Positions 40,301-50,037 of a stretch of DNA of 64,000 nt are shown here, piece after piece. Source of the stretch: Tritrichomonas musculus (lineage: Eukaryota; Parabasalia; Tritrichomonadida; Tritrichomonadidae). The stretch spans positions 4,340,001 to 4,404,000 of the forward strand of contig JAPFFF010000006.1 of assembly GCA_039105265.1 (NCBI GenBank). Direction: 5' to 3'. The position numbers were made by a program, and so were the translations under genes. The notes beneath the pieces were generated by a model. That model searched no databases and had not been told where the DNA came from. It saw nothing but the letters and a program-made list of their open reading frames with translations. Positions within the stretch are counted from its first letter, which is position 1, and each line of letters opens with the position of its first letter.

Positions 40301-42503
40301 AATTAGACTTTATCATCAATTAAATCCTCTTCTCGGAGAGATGAACATTTCAAGTGATGGATCGCATCCTTCTTCGATGTTTAGAAGACTTTGTAGAAAA
40401 GCTTATTTGTGTTTTCTTGTAACTCGATGTTTTCAAATTTTCTCGAGTAATGTAATTCCTTATGAGCCCGATTTGGAAAGTCTTAGATGCTTGATTGCTG
40501 ACTTCATGGAAGATCCAACATTAGCCAATGATAACACAGCAATAATGCGTCATCAAATTGAAAAGATAATGAATAGCGACATTGGTTGTGATACTTTTGT
40601 TTTTGAGTCTTCAATGAATTTCTTGAGAAAAGCTTGTTCTTTGATTAATTTGAAATCAATTGTTGATCTGATTGAAGCTGATTTTTTCAGTTTTGATGAA
40701 TTCTTTACAAAGCTGCCAACAACCGTTTCTTCTTTATCAACATTGATGTCATCTAGTCTTTTCGAAGCAGCTGAAGCAGCCAAAAAACAACTTTTTGTGC
40801 TCGTTTGTGATAATTATGAGGATAGCATTGCTATTAAATGTGTAATGACACTTCAGGCGTTTATTGGAGAGATTTCAAAAGCACCTTTTGAAGTTGATAA
40901 ATCATCGATTTCAAATTCAATTAAAGCTTGTCGAATTCTTCAATCATTGAGCGATGTTTCGACGACATTTGATTGTCTTGATGTTTTCACGCCAAAGAAG
41001 AATGACGAGAATTTAATGAATGGTTCTTGGGTCCTTCGAGTTCGTATTTTATTAATTGCTTTTGAAAAACGGTTAGAAACGTTAATGAACTTAAGTGACA
41101 ATCAATTTATTTCACTTTTTAAATTGTTCAGACCAGTTATGAAGGCAATTGATAAAGTTCCAAATAATTTCGGTTTCGTGGATGCTTCGCAACCTGCCTT
41201 TGAAGAATTGAGAGCTTCATGGAAGAACTTGGTTGAAAATTTTCAACCAATAAACTTGATTCCTCAATGGCTTCGCTTTAAGCAAATCTCTAAATCAATT
41301 CCGAGTGTCTTCCAAGGCTCTGCGAGTAATCCTGACATTCAAGCGTTGTCGCAAAAAGCGCAAAAGTTCGATGTTACTCATGATCCTGACTATTTAATTC
41401 AATTGAAATTAATTTTTAAATTTTTGGAGAAGCAAATGAAGAGATACATTTTAAACAGCGAATTCATTGTTTTTCCATTTTGTGAGTTACAAGATATATT
41501 GACTATTTTATTGAAATTTAATGAGATTTGTCTTTTAATTCCCGAAGTCACCGATCGAATAAATTCAATGAAAATCGGAGAGCCAATAACTTCGCCCAAA
41601 CTCTTCATTATTAACGATGTTACTTCTTTTGACAATGAAGAAGAAGGCAGCAATGGCAACAATGAAGAGGAGGAAGAAGAAATTATTAATTTACAATTGA
41701 GTTTTGAGGATCAAATTCAACTGTGTCAAATGATTGACACTATTTCTGACGCCAATTCAATCAACAAAGAAAAATTGGCACAACTTCCTTTCATTGAACA
41801 TCAAGTCAATTGTCTCGAGCCTTTCATTGAACGTTCTATAATTAGAAACGAAAGTTTGAAGGCAATTAATGAATATCTTTCTGAGCCGATTAAATTAATT
41901 AAGGCAAAAATGTCAGACGAAGGAAAATCGCAAACAAAAATGGATGAAGTGATTGAATTAAATAAACTGAAAGCTCAAGAAAAAGTTGAAAAAGATCAAT
42001 GTGAATCTGCTCAGCTTTATTTCGAAAATTTGAATAAATCTTGCGCTGAGGCTGGAATTTCGTTGGAGAAGCAAATAAGCGCAAGAAGATTAAAGAGATT
42101 CGAAAGAGATTGTTTGCATGAAAATTTGCAAATTGATAAAATTGAAGCAACGTTGAATAAAATTAGTTACGACGAAAAAATGAAATTGGAAAGTCGTGAA
42201 AAATTGAAGTTGTTGTCAAAACCGTTGTTCATCGATAATGATGAGAATAGAAACTTCCCTTTGAAGGCCAGTTCTAAAGAAATGAATAATAAAACTGAAT
42301 TGATTGAGCCGGTTTTCGTTAATTGTGACGATATAAATGAATTGAATAAATCAATGAAGAAGAAAAGTGAAGTTATTTGTAAGGCGGTCGCTGGTGATGC
42401 TGAAAATGAAAATAAGTCTGTGGAAGAACTGATTCAGATGAAAGAAGATTTGGAGAAAAATAATGAAAAATTGATTAATTCTTTGAAAAATATTATTGTT
42501 TGA
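37344..42503 (+). CDS. Very large helical orphan protein
   Basis: A 1719-residue protein, the largest in the window. The ATG at 37344 (MSNDCIEL) is preferred to the upstream TTG. The sequence is almost entirely amphipathic helix with regular hydrophobic spacing, as in alpha-solenoid or helical-bundle proteins (talin- or vinculin-like architecture is a possibility, not a finding). Two acidic interruptions lie near residues 795-825 and 1425-1450 (NNEEEEEEIINLQ). The C-terminal ~260 residues are charged coiled coil. No membrane helix, signal peptide or enzyme motif is seen. It uses a TGA stop. Full length and even coding composition show it is a functional gene; the role is probably structural or scaffolding. 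Confidence 0.8.
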   Translation: MSNDCIELHKIHAKISKLRKWQADALSLPTFSPSVSEQFSKILEKIRIIDEQNKFSITHNRQFVDNVIKFIPELVELSHQNFLQTAIIDLHTQLSSIYTQSLKLSELASAVTTSRGKVISQLKQIMTRSFMISYHKVSTTVFTTIQQMLVTVTNDLAKLGSGPWKELLPQFPTLIQQINDVDGLLKHLMAAHAFIFTAESLQNSLRRVQQKNPEIELPLRSHRIYIEPPKPSLIDITDPSSLVSNISHVDEILEQVKKNPDKIKEFIPKLESSLRHDFKFMSPSVLIQDVLTVTFTIHPPIDLKSKLFTKTFYLFKDLTASIQSLCQLPTFIYSKSEIANFEDAINNVEKTVDSIAKARKKPSGWTADKTKLMIKKFEDYILLCKNVIKAAETVDQINSQIEPHRISLDLSKFRLRAVESRFTIANYPDQPKVRYSTVIRALNLISEDLLNLESKNYIFRNPKLPMKEIHAVSFKKSFDLIQQITEKLESDIFRFSLSQFNEFPVSKSGVTILSIFAEMQQMLEYNIIYMHKVPIEALNFRLLTMCLFEQGFPLSTNDSIDEVLNTMEILYDSYVMFSKLEDVGAVSVNNSAQFCFITTMCDELADYKKEVFTPYRDFFQSVNLFDIDIDSILQQVASLKQETMKVLENWSCNSIVSKFTQYTKTIYTCSTQLKKVPPQVEPLLTKLLTQLSSWLGNLSRTLPKPTNLREMQIRMNVLHQMFTSFLENNPEMKKQIPFEQLTEVINLFKDLRGIFTIKTRLKHLLGFLERIQINPDELFSSIESMSSSNELEMNKENNEKSSFNDNQETLNEQDESIRFHFTQDEMKMWEPFSQSILKAPFCSKKKECLVKYLSPKLIYTHFKDLVSKYCEMWRLETGFSQEIEQCFLPMLSQEVELSINGLSNFFTSNNSKYISFKDKMATHIEQHLDTIIKALTEFAPAPRGRGFQRELPPAHPNAPEIADVIKGLQSLTQNITDTDFLWYPELIRLYHQLNPLLGEMNISSDGSHPSSMFRRLCRKAYLCFLVTRCFQIFSSNVIPYEPDLESLRCLIADFMEDPTLANDNTAIMRHQIEKIMNSDIGCDTFVFESSMNFLRKACSLINLKSIVDLIEADFFSFDEFFTKLPTTVSSLSTLMSSSLFEAAEAAKKQLFVLVCDNYEDSIAIKCVMTLQAFIGEISKAPFEVDKSSISNSIKACRILQSLSDVSTTFDCLDVFTPKKNDENLMNGSWVLRVRILLIAFEKRLETLMNLSDNQFISLFKLFRPVMKAIDKVPNNFGFVDASQPAFEELRASWKNLVENFQPINLIPQWLRFKQISKSIPSVFQGSASNPDIQALSQKAQKFDVTHDPDYLIQLKLIFKFLEKQMKRYILNSEFIVFPFCELQDILTILLKFNEICLLIPEVTDRINSMKIGEPITSPKLFIINDVTSFDNEEEGSNGNNEEEEEEIINLQLSFEDQIQLCQMIDTISDANSINKEKLAQLPFIEHQVNCLEPFIERSIIRNESLKAINEYLSEPIKLIKAKMSDEGKSQTKMDEVIELNKLKAQEKVEKDQCESAQLYFENLNKSCAEAGISLEKQISARRLKRFERDCLHENLQIDKIEATLNKISYDEKMKLESREKLKLLSKPLFIDNDENRNFPLKASSKEMNNKTELIEPVFVNCDDINELNKSMKKKSEVICKAVAGDAENENKSVEELIQMKEDLEKNNEKLINSLKNIIV

Positions 42504-42594
42504 TTTTATTGATTTTATGTTTTAAATAAATCATAATTAATAACTTTTTTTTTTTTAGATATTCATCATTCTTTTCTTCTAAAAATTTTTATTA

Positions 42595-43988
42595 ATATAT
42601 TTAGAGGTGCGGACAGGGTGAAGTGATTTAGATTCGCACCAAAATTTGTATATATTAATTATTTTTTATGAGTATTATAATGATATAATTATTTTTTATT
42701 TTCGTCCACGGGGCCGACTTGTGGCGATATATGATTTTTTTTCTGAGGTAGAAAAATATAAACCACTGAAAAAAATATAAAAATATGTAAACTATAGAAA
42801 TTATGTAATTGATAGAAAAGTCTATTATTTAGAAGAAAAAAGTAATAAAAAAGTGATAAAAATCATTTTTATACTATTTAAAAAAATGTGTCTCGTTTGT
42901 TATTATTTAATTATTAATGTATGATATAGTTTCCACTTAAATTGGTCCAAAAAAAAATTGAGAAAATGAAAATGGGCCAAATTTAATAAAAAAAAGTATT
43001 TTAAAATTATATTTTTAATATATTGTTGTTATATATTTTATATATATCATAGAATTATTATAATATAATAAAATAATAAATTACATATTAAGATATGAAT
43101 TTAAATATCACGACTCTCAATTATTATTTACTATATTCTCAATTTTATTCTCGAAGATTTTTTTATTCAAAATTTATGATAAAAAAATTAATGAAAAAAA
43201 AACTTTCTACATTTGATTTAAGTTTTAATTAAACTTCAAAATATATAAAGAAAATTATTTATTTCATTTCTCTCAAATTAACATTTTATGCGAAACGATT
43301 TGAAATTATAATTGTTCAATATTTAGAATATACAGTTATATAAAGTTTATTAATTGTTTATATTTATTTAAATATTTTTATAGTATATATAATATTATTA
43401 AAAGTTATATAATATATGATATACATATAAATATAAAAAGATATTTGCTTAATATTTTAATAAAATTTCTTATTGAAAAAAAATCGTTATTAATGTTTTT
43501 GATTTTAAAATTGATTTTTGCAGCTCAGCCCCCTGAATCAAAATAAACTAAATTTATCATATCTTTATTAAATTAAATGTACAATATTTAAATGTAATTA
43601 TAATCTAAATAAATTCTTTATTTATTTAGATATTTCAAAAAAATATGTAAAAATTCATTAAAATGAACTTTTTAACAAAATATGAAATATTTATAAAATA
43701 ACAAAATGCATAATTAATCATTAATTTCCAATATATATAATAATTAATCATTATAAATTCAATCCATCCATCAGGTGGCTGGATTAGGTTATTTTCATAG
43801 GATACTTGTTTGTGTTATTATAACTTATATAATTGATATTTTAAAACATTTAAATAATAAATATATAAATTAATTGCACTAGAATATAATATCAAAATGT
43901 TATTTAATAATTATTAATACATAAAAAGATATACATATTTTTATAAACGTTAAAAATGTAAAGTAGGTGTCAGCACCTCTATATATTT
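42595..43988. mobile_element. TIR element with 8-bp target duplication, copy A
   Basis: The element proper is 42603-43980 (1378 bp). It begins AGAGGTGCGGACA and ends with the complement, TGTCAGCACCTCT (one mismatch over 13). The 8-bp word ATATATTT lies directly outside both ends (42595-42602 and 43981-43988), as expected for a target-site duplication. Eight-base duplications are typical of hAT-type transposons. The interior has no long reading frame, so it is non-autonomous or decayed. A few GC-richer islands stand out (for example CCACGGGGCCGACTTGTGGC near 42708). Confidence 0.75.
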
Positions 43989-43990
43989 TC

Positions 43991-45372
43991 ATTTTTTAAG
44001 AGGATGTCCCACAAACTAAATAGTCTATAGATTCTTCCATATTTTTGATATTGTTTTTAATATTTTATATTAAAATTAAATAAACTATATAATTATTATT
44101 TTGTCGAAGAAAATTTAAAATATACAACAAATAAACTTTTGTTTCAAAATTGAATTATTTTTCAATATTTTGAATATGATTCATCAAAATAAAAAAATAA
44201 AAAAAATATTTTTTTTGGCTTAATTTTAATTGAAATACTGATTTTTATTAATGAAATCTATATTTAAAAATAATCCTCTGAAAGTAAAACTCTTGATTTT
44301 TAATATATTTGTTCAAATTAATTTGATTAATTTAAGATTCCGAAAAGAAAATCCATAAGAAAGAATATTATAGCAAATAAATAATAAAAATCAAAAGTAA
44401 TTATTAAACATAATTATAATTTCTTGAAAATTGTTTTTATTCATTATTATTCATTGGTTTTTTTTTTCATTTTTTGCAGTAGAAGATGAGCTAGTACCAA
44501 AATCGTGTGAACTTATGAAGTATTTATAAAAATTTAACTTAAGTGTATTGTTTAGGTCGTAAATATTTTGAAATTAAATAGATTAGGTAATTTTTTTTTA
44601 GCAATTACCAACTTTTTGTAATTTAAAAATCTGAAATCCTAATTTTTGGAGTATATAAATAATGATACCATCATTTAATAATATAAATTTCTTTCCAAGT
44701 TGTATGTGATTATCTGAATTCTAGTAATAAGCTTAGCAAACTATCCTTTATTTCCAAATATCGGATCTATTCGATCTATTATATTTCTATAATTGATTTT
44801 TTTGCTTTTGATGGCTTCATGTTTTCATATAAAAAGAATAAAAACCAAATTGTACGTTAAGAATTTTAAATTTAACGTACTGAGCCATTGAAATTTTCTT
44901 TTTTTTTGAATTAGTATTTGGTCAAAAATGATTAAGCAAATTTATTTGCTAATATCTTAATTTTAACTCGACAAATTTTTGATTAATATATTAATTTATA
45001 ATTTAATAAAATTAAAAAAAATAAAATAATGATTAATAGAATATTTATAGACTATTTTTTTTGTTTCAATCAAAACAACTTGATGATCTTGTTTTTACAA
45101 AAGAAAATCAAAATCGTGGCGCAAAAATGCAAATTACTAATATAATCATGTTACTAATGCTGTATATCCTTTCAAAACAAAAAAAATATATTTACAAGTC
45201 AAAGATATTGAGAATTATATTATTTTCACGAATCAGTCATTCAGCTAAATTATAAGTAAATTTAAACTTTATCGCTTACATTTATTTGATTTTTCTTATT
45301 TTGAACAAAAATAAAATAGAAATCATTGAAAAAAATTGAATTTTATTTCTGTGGGACATCCTCTATTTTTTA
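43991..45372. mobile_element. TIR element with 8-bp target duplication, copy B
   Basis: The element proper is 43999-45364 (1366 bp). The ends are AGAGGATGTCCCACA and its exact complement TGTGGGACATCCTCT. ATTTTTTA flanks both ends (43991-43998, 45365-45372). It starts only 2 bp after the target duplication of the preceding element, has nearly the same length and shares the first five terminal bases (AGAGG), but the rest of its termini differ. The AT-rich duplication is low complexity, and a TA target as in Tc1/mariner cannot be fully excluded. The interior has no convincing protein. Confidence 0.7.
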
Positions 45373-45845
45373 TGTAAAATAAAAAAAAACTCATAATATT
45401 AATATTGCTTTATTTCTAAGGAAGCTAATGTGTTTTTAATATTGATAAAGCAAATCATACTTATTTTTTGATATCATAATATTTAAAAAAAAAAAAAAAA
45501 AACATTTTTTAAGACAAATATTCTTCAAACTCATGAATATATGTTTTTAGCAAAACAATTATAATGAAATATTCTAATAATAAATTATATCAATATATTA
45601 GATTTAAAAAAATTTTTTGTCCTTTTTTCAGTTTATTTATACTTAAACAATATAACAAGTTTTTATATTAAATAATGAATAAGAAAAAATTATTGTAAGC
45701 CAAGTAAAACTGTTAAAATTTCAATGTTTTAAACACTATTCAAATTTTCAAAAGTATAACACAAATATTTCAATACTTTTATGACCGTTTTCAGTGTTTA
45801 AAAATTTTATACAAATATTTATCCATTAGTTAGTGATTTTATTAA

Positions 45846-47597
45846 ATGAAATATGTTTTTGAAGATCAATCAAGTATCAAATTGTATGCCCGAATTCAGA
45901 AACGTTTATCATCGCTAAAACCAAACTCTAGAAAAAAATCAATAGATAAAGTATTTGAAATTATTCCACCTGAATTCCTCGAGGAAAAAGAAAAGTTAAC
46001 CATGATATGCCAATTATTTGCAAAATTAGCGAGGACTACTTTTAATATGGGAAAAGTAGTGATTCAATTATTTGAAAGAATCATGGATCAAATTAAAAAA
46101 TATTTACAAGATGAATCTTCATTATTTTGGAATATTTTTGGAGGAATTATGTATTTCAAGCTTTGGATGTTTGAAGAAGGTTTGATTAGTGTCGAAAAAA
46201 TAATTTTATCTGCTCAATTAGAAAAGACTCCTGCAATTGCTGAATATTTTCTTCCAGAAATAATAGACAATGAGCCAGACTTCTTTTATAAAGAAATTAA
46301 GTACAAGTTTCCAATTTTTTCAAATGAAGATTCTTATTCCAAAGAAACGATTGAAAAAACCAAACTTTTACGCAAAAAGCATTTTCAATGGATCAAAGAG
46401 TCAGGTGATCGTCATGATCCATCATACCTCGAAATTGAAACAAATCCATTAAGATTAGCAATTAAACTAGATGATGTTGATATTTTTCAAGCCCTGTTAT
46501 CGCAATCAAATTTATCTATTAATTCAAATATACAAGAATCAGTAGTCGAGCAATTTGTCATTGACCAACACGAATATCGATTGATTGAATATGCTGCTGA
46601 ATACAATTCAATAAATATATTTAAGTTTTTATTGATGAATGATGCAGAGTTAAAGCCTAGTTTGATATCATCTGCAATTTTCAGTTGTAATTATGAAATT
46701 ATTCATATAGTTGAAACTAAATTAACACAAGAATTTGAAAAATCATCCCTTTTGAATGCAATCGCAAGTTGGAATCAAAAAGTTGCGAGATATGTGACTA
46801 GTAACTATAATTTTGATTATTTATATGAAAGAGAATCCAAAAATGAAAATGAGGATAATAATAATGAATCAAAAATTCTTACAATTATTAACGAAACGTT
46901 TTATAGTTTGAATTTCCGTTTTTTGAAATCAACTTTATTGCCTTTCTTTAGGCACAATCCATCTTTTGTTCAAAGGAACATCCATAATATTCTCTTTAAA
47001 ACTTTTTCAGATATGTCTGGCTATTTAACACTTGAAATTTTAAAACACCCAGAAATTGATGTAAATTATATTTCTAAACGTTCTAAGAAATCTTTTCTAT
47101 TTGCTGCTTGCCAAAAAAATAACTTAAAAGCTGTTGAAATCTTACTAAAATATGCGAACATTGATGTTAATTGTTTAGTAATGTTTGGATTTTCGCCTCT
47201 TTTTTATTCTTGCGCTTTCTTTTGCGATACCAAAATTTTAAAAATGTTATGTAATCATCCAAAAATCGAAATTAATGCACAAGATGAACGAGATGGTCTC
47301 ACTGCTTTTCAAATGGCATTGTCAAGAGGCAATGCTTATGCAGTTAAATATTTAACAGAAAATTATAATGATATTGAAGAAGAAGCACATTTTTCAGAAT
47401 TAGCTTCATTTTGTTTATCAAAACGTCATTTAATGTCAGCAAAATATTTAGTGAAATTTTTCAGTGAGAATTGTCAAAAGGATAATTTTAGCCAATTAAT
47501 TGAAAACTCTAGAAAATATTTACGCAGCCAAATTCAATCCGATTATTCAGATGAGTTTGATCAAATTGTTGAAGAAGTAGAAAAAGAAAATAACTAA
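45846..47597 (+). CDS. Ankyrin-repeat protein, DUF3447 type
   Basis: A 583-residue intact member of the large trichomonad ankyrin family of which 21444-22640 is a decayed relative. Residues ~1-190 form the helical N-terminal region. SGDRHDPSYLEIETNPLRLAI (in part) marks the junction to DUF3447/ankyrin repeats at ~200-330 (for example YRLIEYAAEYNSINIFKFLL and AIFSCNYEIIHIVE). A second set at ~395-520 is of canonical type (NLKAVEILLKYANIDVN, FSPLFYSCAF, DGLTAFQMALSRGNAYAVKYL). Ankyrin stacks bind partner proteins. No membrane or catalytic part is seen, so it is probably a cytosolic adaptor. Partner unknown. Confidence 0.9.
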   Translation: MKYVFEDQSSIKLYARIQKRLSSLKPNSRKKSIDKVFEIIPPEFLEEKEKLTMICQLFAKLARTTFNMGKVVIQLFERIMDQIKKYLQDESSLFWNIFGGIMYFKLWMFEEGLISVEKIILSAQLEKTPAIAEYFLPEIIDNEPDFFYKEIKYKFPIFSNEDSYSKETIEKTKLLRKKHFQWIKESGDRHDPSYLEIETNPLRLAIKLDDVDIFQALLSQSNLSINSNIQESVVEQFVIDQHEYRLIEYAAEYNSINIFKFLLMNDAELKPSLISSAIFSCNYEIIHIVETKLTQEFEKSSLLNAIASWNQKVARYVTSNYNFDYLYERESKNENEDNNNESKILTIINETFYSLNFRFLKSTLLPFFRHNPSFVQRNIHNILFKTFSDMSGYLTLEILKHPEIDVNYISKRSKKSFLFAACQKNNLKAVEILLKYANIDVNCLVMFGFSPLFYSCAFFCDTKILKMLCNHPKIEINAQDERDGLTAFQMALSRGNAYAVKYLTENYNDIEEEAHFSELASFCLSKRHLMSAKYLVKFFSENCQKDNFSQLIENSRKYLRSQIQSDYSDEFDQIVEEVEKENN

Positions 47598-47698
47598 TTT
47601 TTCATATTTTTATAAAGATATTAACTTTTTGAATGTTTTTTTGTTTGTTTGTTTTCAATCTTTTTGACCTTTTTGATGTCAAAAACTGAAAATTCTAT

Positions 47699-48184
47699 AT
47701 GACGCTTCATGTTGATAAGAGCCCTCAAGCATTAAATCGTGTTTACTGTAAATATTGTAACCAATGGATTGATAACAATCCTAAAGATGTCAATATGCAT
47801 AATTCTTATATTACTCATCAAATGAACGTGAAAAAATATAATACTAGAAAAATTATCGAGCACAAAATAGAAGTAAAAGAAAAAAGAGAACTTGATAAAA
47901 AAATAGATGAAATACAAGCCAAAGCTGAAAAGCATCATCTTATTCAAGATGTTATGCAATCTGATAAAAATGAACTCAAAGAAGAGCAAGAAAAGAAGCA
48001 AGATAACTATGATATTGCACGTGAATTATACGGAGATGATTTATTTAACGAAATGGTGCAACCAAAAAAAGAAAAAGAAATTGATAAAACAAAGTTATTT
48101 AACCAATATATGTACGCGCTCCCAACCAATATTCGACTTACTTATAGGAACAGAATCAAAGATTTTAATCAATTTAAAAAATAA
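47699..48184 (+). CDS. WBP4-like U1-type zinc finger protein (spliceosome)
   Basis: A 161-residue protein beginning with a U1-type C2H2 finger: CKYCNQWI with Cys pairs at ~17 and 20, then MHNSYITHQ with His at ~34 and 40. A long charged helix follows (NTRKIIEHKIEVKEKRELDKK). This matches the N-terminus of WBP4/FBP21, a splicing factor that joins the spliceosome around activation. WW domains found in animal WBP4 are absent, so it is a minimal version. The C-terminal ~50 residues (KTKLFNQYMYALPTNIRLTYRNR) are unassigned. Trichomonads keep few introns but a full spliceosome, so such a factor is expected. ZMAT- or other U1-type finger proteins are alternatives. Confidence 0.75.
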   Translation: MTLHVDKSPQALNRVYCKYCNQWIDNNPKDVNMHNSYITHQMNVKKYNTRKIIEHKIEVKEKRELDKKIDEIQAKAEKHHLIQDVMQSDKNELKEEQEKKQDNYDIARELYGDDLFNEMVQPKKEKEIDKTKLFNQYMYALPTNIRLTYRNRIKDFNQFKK

Positions 48185-48446
48185 ATTTCTATATCAATTG
48201 ATATTATGTGTAAATAAAAATAATAACTTGAAGAATCACTTATTTCCCCTTCTGATTATTTTAATTCAAGCTAATTATGGTTATAAATGATTTTAAAAAA
48301 TCTAAACTAAATATTATTTAATAAAATCTATGATTTTTAATAAATAAGAGAGATGTATTATATTAAGGAGAATACTCCAAAAAAAAAAAAAAAAAAAATA
48401 TAGATGTCGGAGTAAATCTGATAAAACATACGAGTTGGGAATATAA

Positions 48447-48818
48447 TTAACTTGTTGAAAAATGAGTTGCCATTTGCTTTTGACCGCGTGGTTTAATACC
48501 TAGTACATCGTGGAAAAATGCATTTATTTCTTTTATGTGGGCAGCACTGGCTGATTCTTCTATTTTATCTAAAAGTTTTGATAAGTCTGCAAAAAACTCA
48601 TTTGATTCTTGTAATTTTCTGATGGAATTATCATGATCTGAATGCTTTGTATTTTCTTCTAAATTAAAAAAATTGACACGCATTGAATCATTATGAGCTT
48701 TAGCCCCTAAATCTTGATTTTTTCTGTCCAGTTCATATATGTGAGACAGAGCATTTTCATATTTTTCCCATAAGCCATTTACTGACATCTGGTCTTCTTC
48801 TGTCAATTTATCACTCAT
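48447..48818 (-). CDS. Small helical protein, unknown function
   Basis: A 123-residue protein with a good ATG and balanced, gene-like composition. It is mostly helical (EDQMSVNGLWEKYENALSHIYELD; FFADLSKLLDKIEESASAAHIKEINAFF, quoted in parts). No signal peptide, membrane segment or known motif. Length and lack of low complexity suggest a genuine subunit-type protein, for example a small partner in a complex. I do not recognise it. A poly-A run (about 48379-48398) lies about 50 bp beyond its stop. Confidence 0.65.
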   Translation of the reverse strand: MSDKLTEEDQMSVNGLWEKYENALSHIYELDRKNQDLGAKAHNDSMRVNFFNLEENTKHSDHDNSIRKLQESNEFFADLSKLLDKIEESASAAHIKEINAFFHDVLGIKPRGQKQMATHFSTS

Positions 48819-48989
48819 AACTCAAATAAGAGATTTTTTGTAAAGTATTGAAACGTAGTGAATTAATAAATGCCAATATCGCCATATATAAATTCTTTCA
48901 TTTTAAAATTATTAAATAGATTGATAATAAAACTTGTATTTTAATGAAATTTTTAGAAAACAAATAATATACATTATATTAATATAATT

Positions 48990-50003
48990 TTATAATTCAG
49001 ATTCACCAACATAAGGATAATATTTTTGAAATATTTTGAGTATCGAGATTTTTTCTGAAACTCTATCTTGAGATTCGCCTTTAACATTAGGGTCGTTTAA
49101 TAGAACATGCAAATTACTAATCATATTATTAATAGCTGATGATCCATCTTTCATAATCCTATTCATTATTAAAGAAAATGCTTGACCATTTGTATGTGTC
49201 TCTATTTGATTAATAAACTCTTTCTTATTTGGTTTTTTCATAAAATTTTTAACAATCTCTTCAATGCTATCATCAAATTCATGTTTATATTCTCCATTTA
49301 TCGATCTATGTTTTTTGCAATTATCGTTAATGAAGTTTACAATGTATGGAACTTCTCTTATACCAGAATAAACTTCAGCCCAACCATGTTTATAGAGTCT
49401 GATGATTGGAACTAAGCTCGTGCCAACTTCTAAGCAGAATTTGATATCATTAGTGCAATTTACTCGTCCAAATTTAATATCATTGTCCTCTGAATAAATA
49501 TTTGAAATTTCTTCGTATGATATGTCAAGCATTTCTGAAGCTTGATCGTGTTCTTCAAAGTATTCTATGATATGATAATCTCCTGTATAGAAAAAGCTAG
49601 CAAAATTATTTCTATTTAATTCAATTATTTGACTTTTGGGTAATCTTGGTTTTATATTAGTTCTTTCTGTAATAAAAGTAATAATATTATAAAGGCTTAT
49701 TTCTAATGACATTGTAATCCCATGTTTTCCCTTTGGTAGATATAATATTACAGCAGGAAGTGGATCAGCAGATTTATCGATGCAAATTGATAAATATTTA
49801 CTACAATTAACCATTAAAATTTCGAAATCTTTTGTATATTTAATAACACGATTTAGCATTTTTTTGTATTCGTTAATATCTTTGAGATTATTATTATAAA
49901 AGAATCCAAGAGTCAATTCTTTATTTATTGAAAGGTGTGATTCGAGTGATTCATCAAAATCACGAACAAAACATGAAATTGTTAATATTAAAAAAGCAAG
50001 CAT
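48990..50003 (-). CDS. Redox-inactive thioredoxin-fold ER protein (PDI/ERp29-like)
   Basis: A 337-residue protein with a short signal peptide (MLAFLILTISCFV). A first, weak thioredoxin-like region lies at ~25-120. A clearer one at ~130-240 contains FASFFYTGDYHIIEYFEE in the position of the PDI active-site strand but no CxxC, followed by VNCTNDIKFCLEVGTSLVPIIRLY with the conserved Pro after Val and then YSGIREVPYIVNFI. The final ~100 residues are helical and resemble the ERp29 C-terminal domain (MKDGSSAINNMISNLHVLL). Without CxxC it cannot catalyse disulfide exchange, so a chaperone or escort role in the ER is likely. The C-terminus ESEL is a possible weak KDEL-like retrieval signal. It is divergent from the discoidin-domain gene with 34 bp between starts. 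Confidence 0.8.
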   Translation of the reverse strand: MLAFLILTISCFVRDFDESLESHLSINKELTLGFFYNNNLKDINEYKKMLNRVIKYTKDFEILMVNCSKYLSICIDKSADPLPAVILYLPKGKHGITMSLEISLYNIITFITERTNIKPRLPKSQIIELNRNNFASFFYTGDYHIIEYFEEHDQASEMLDISYEEISNIYSEDNDIKFGRVNCTNDIKFCLEVGTSLVPIIRLYKHGWAEVYSGIREVPYIVNFINDNCKKHRSINGEYKHEFDDSIEEIVKNFMKKPNKKEFINQIETHTNGQAFSLIMNRIMKDGSSAINNMISNLHVLLNDPNVKGESQDRVSEKISILKIFQKYYPYVGESEL

Positions 50004-50037
50004 TCACCTTGAAATGTGATATAAAATTTTGATTAAA
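50004..50037. promoter_or_regulatory. 34-bp bidirectional promoter region
   Basis: Only 34 bases separate the ATGs of the ER thioredoxin gene (minus) and the discoidin-domain gene (plus). The segment has TCACATT on the minus strand and TCACCTT on the plus strand, both initiator-like. Each transcript's core promoter must overlap the other or lie within the opposite reading frame. Confidence 0.5.

Larger units (their letters stand above)
42504..45845. other. 3.3-kb gene desert, mostly two transposon-like elements
   Basis: Extremely AT-rich. It is occupied by the two TIR-bounded elements at 42603-43980 and 43999-45364. The remaining ~480 bp before the ankyrin gene hold only AT-rich sequence and a poly-A run (about 45485-45502). 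A 64-codon frame at 45061-45255 is not credible as a gene. Confidence 0.7.

Noticed and set aside
43991-45372. Tc1/mariner assignment based on the terminal GATGTCCCACA word and flanking TA
   Set aside because: The left end does not fit a simple TA duplication as well as the 8-bp ATTTTTTA duplication does, though the AT-rich flank leaves some doubt.
42504-45845. Small reading frame at 45061-45255 in the gene desert
   Set aside because: It lies inside a TIR element, has Lys/Ile/Leu composition expected from AT-rich DNA, lacks an ATG at its opening (TTG) and shows no recognisable motif.
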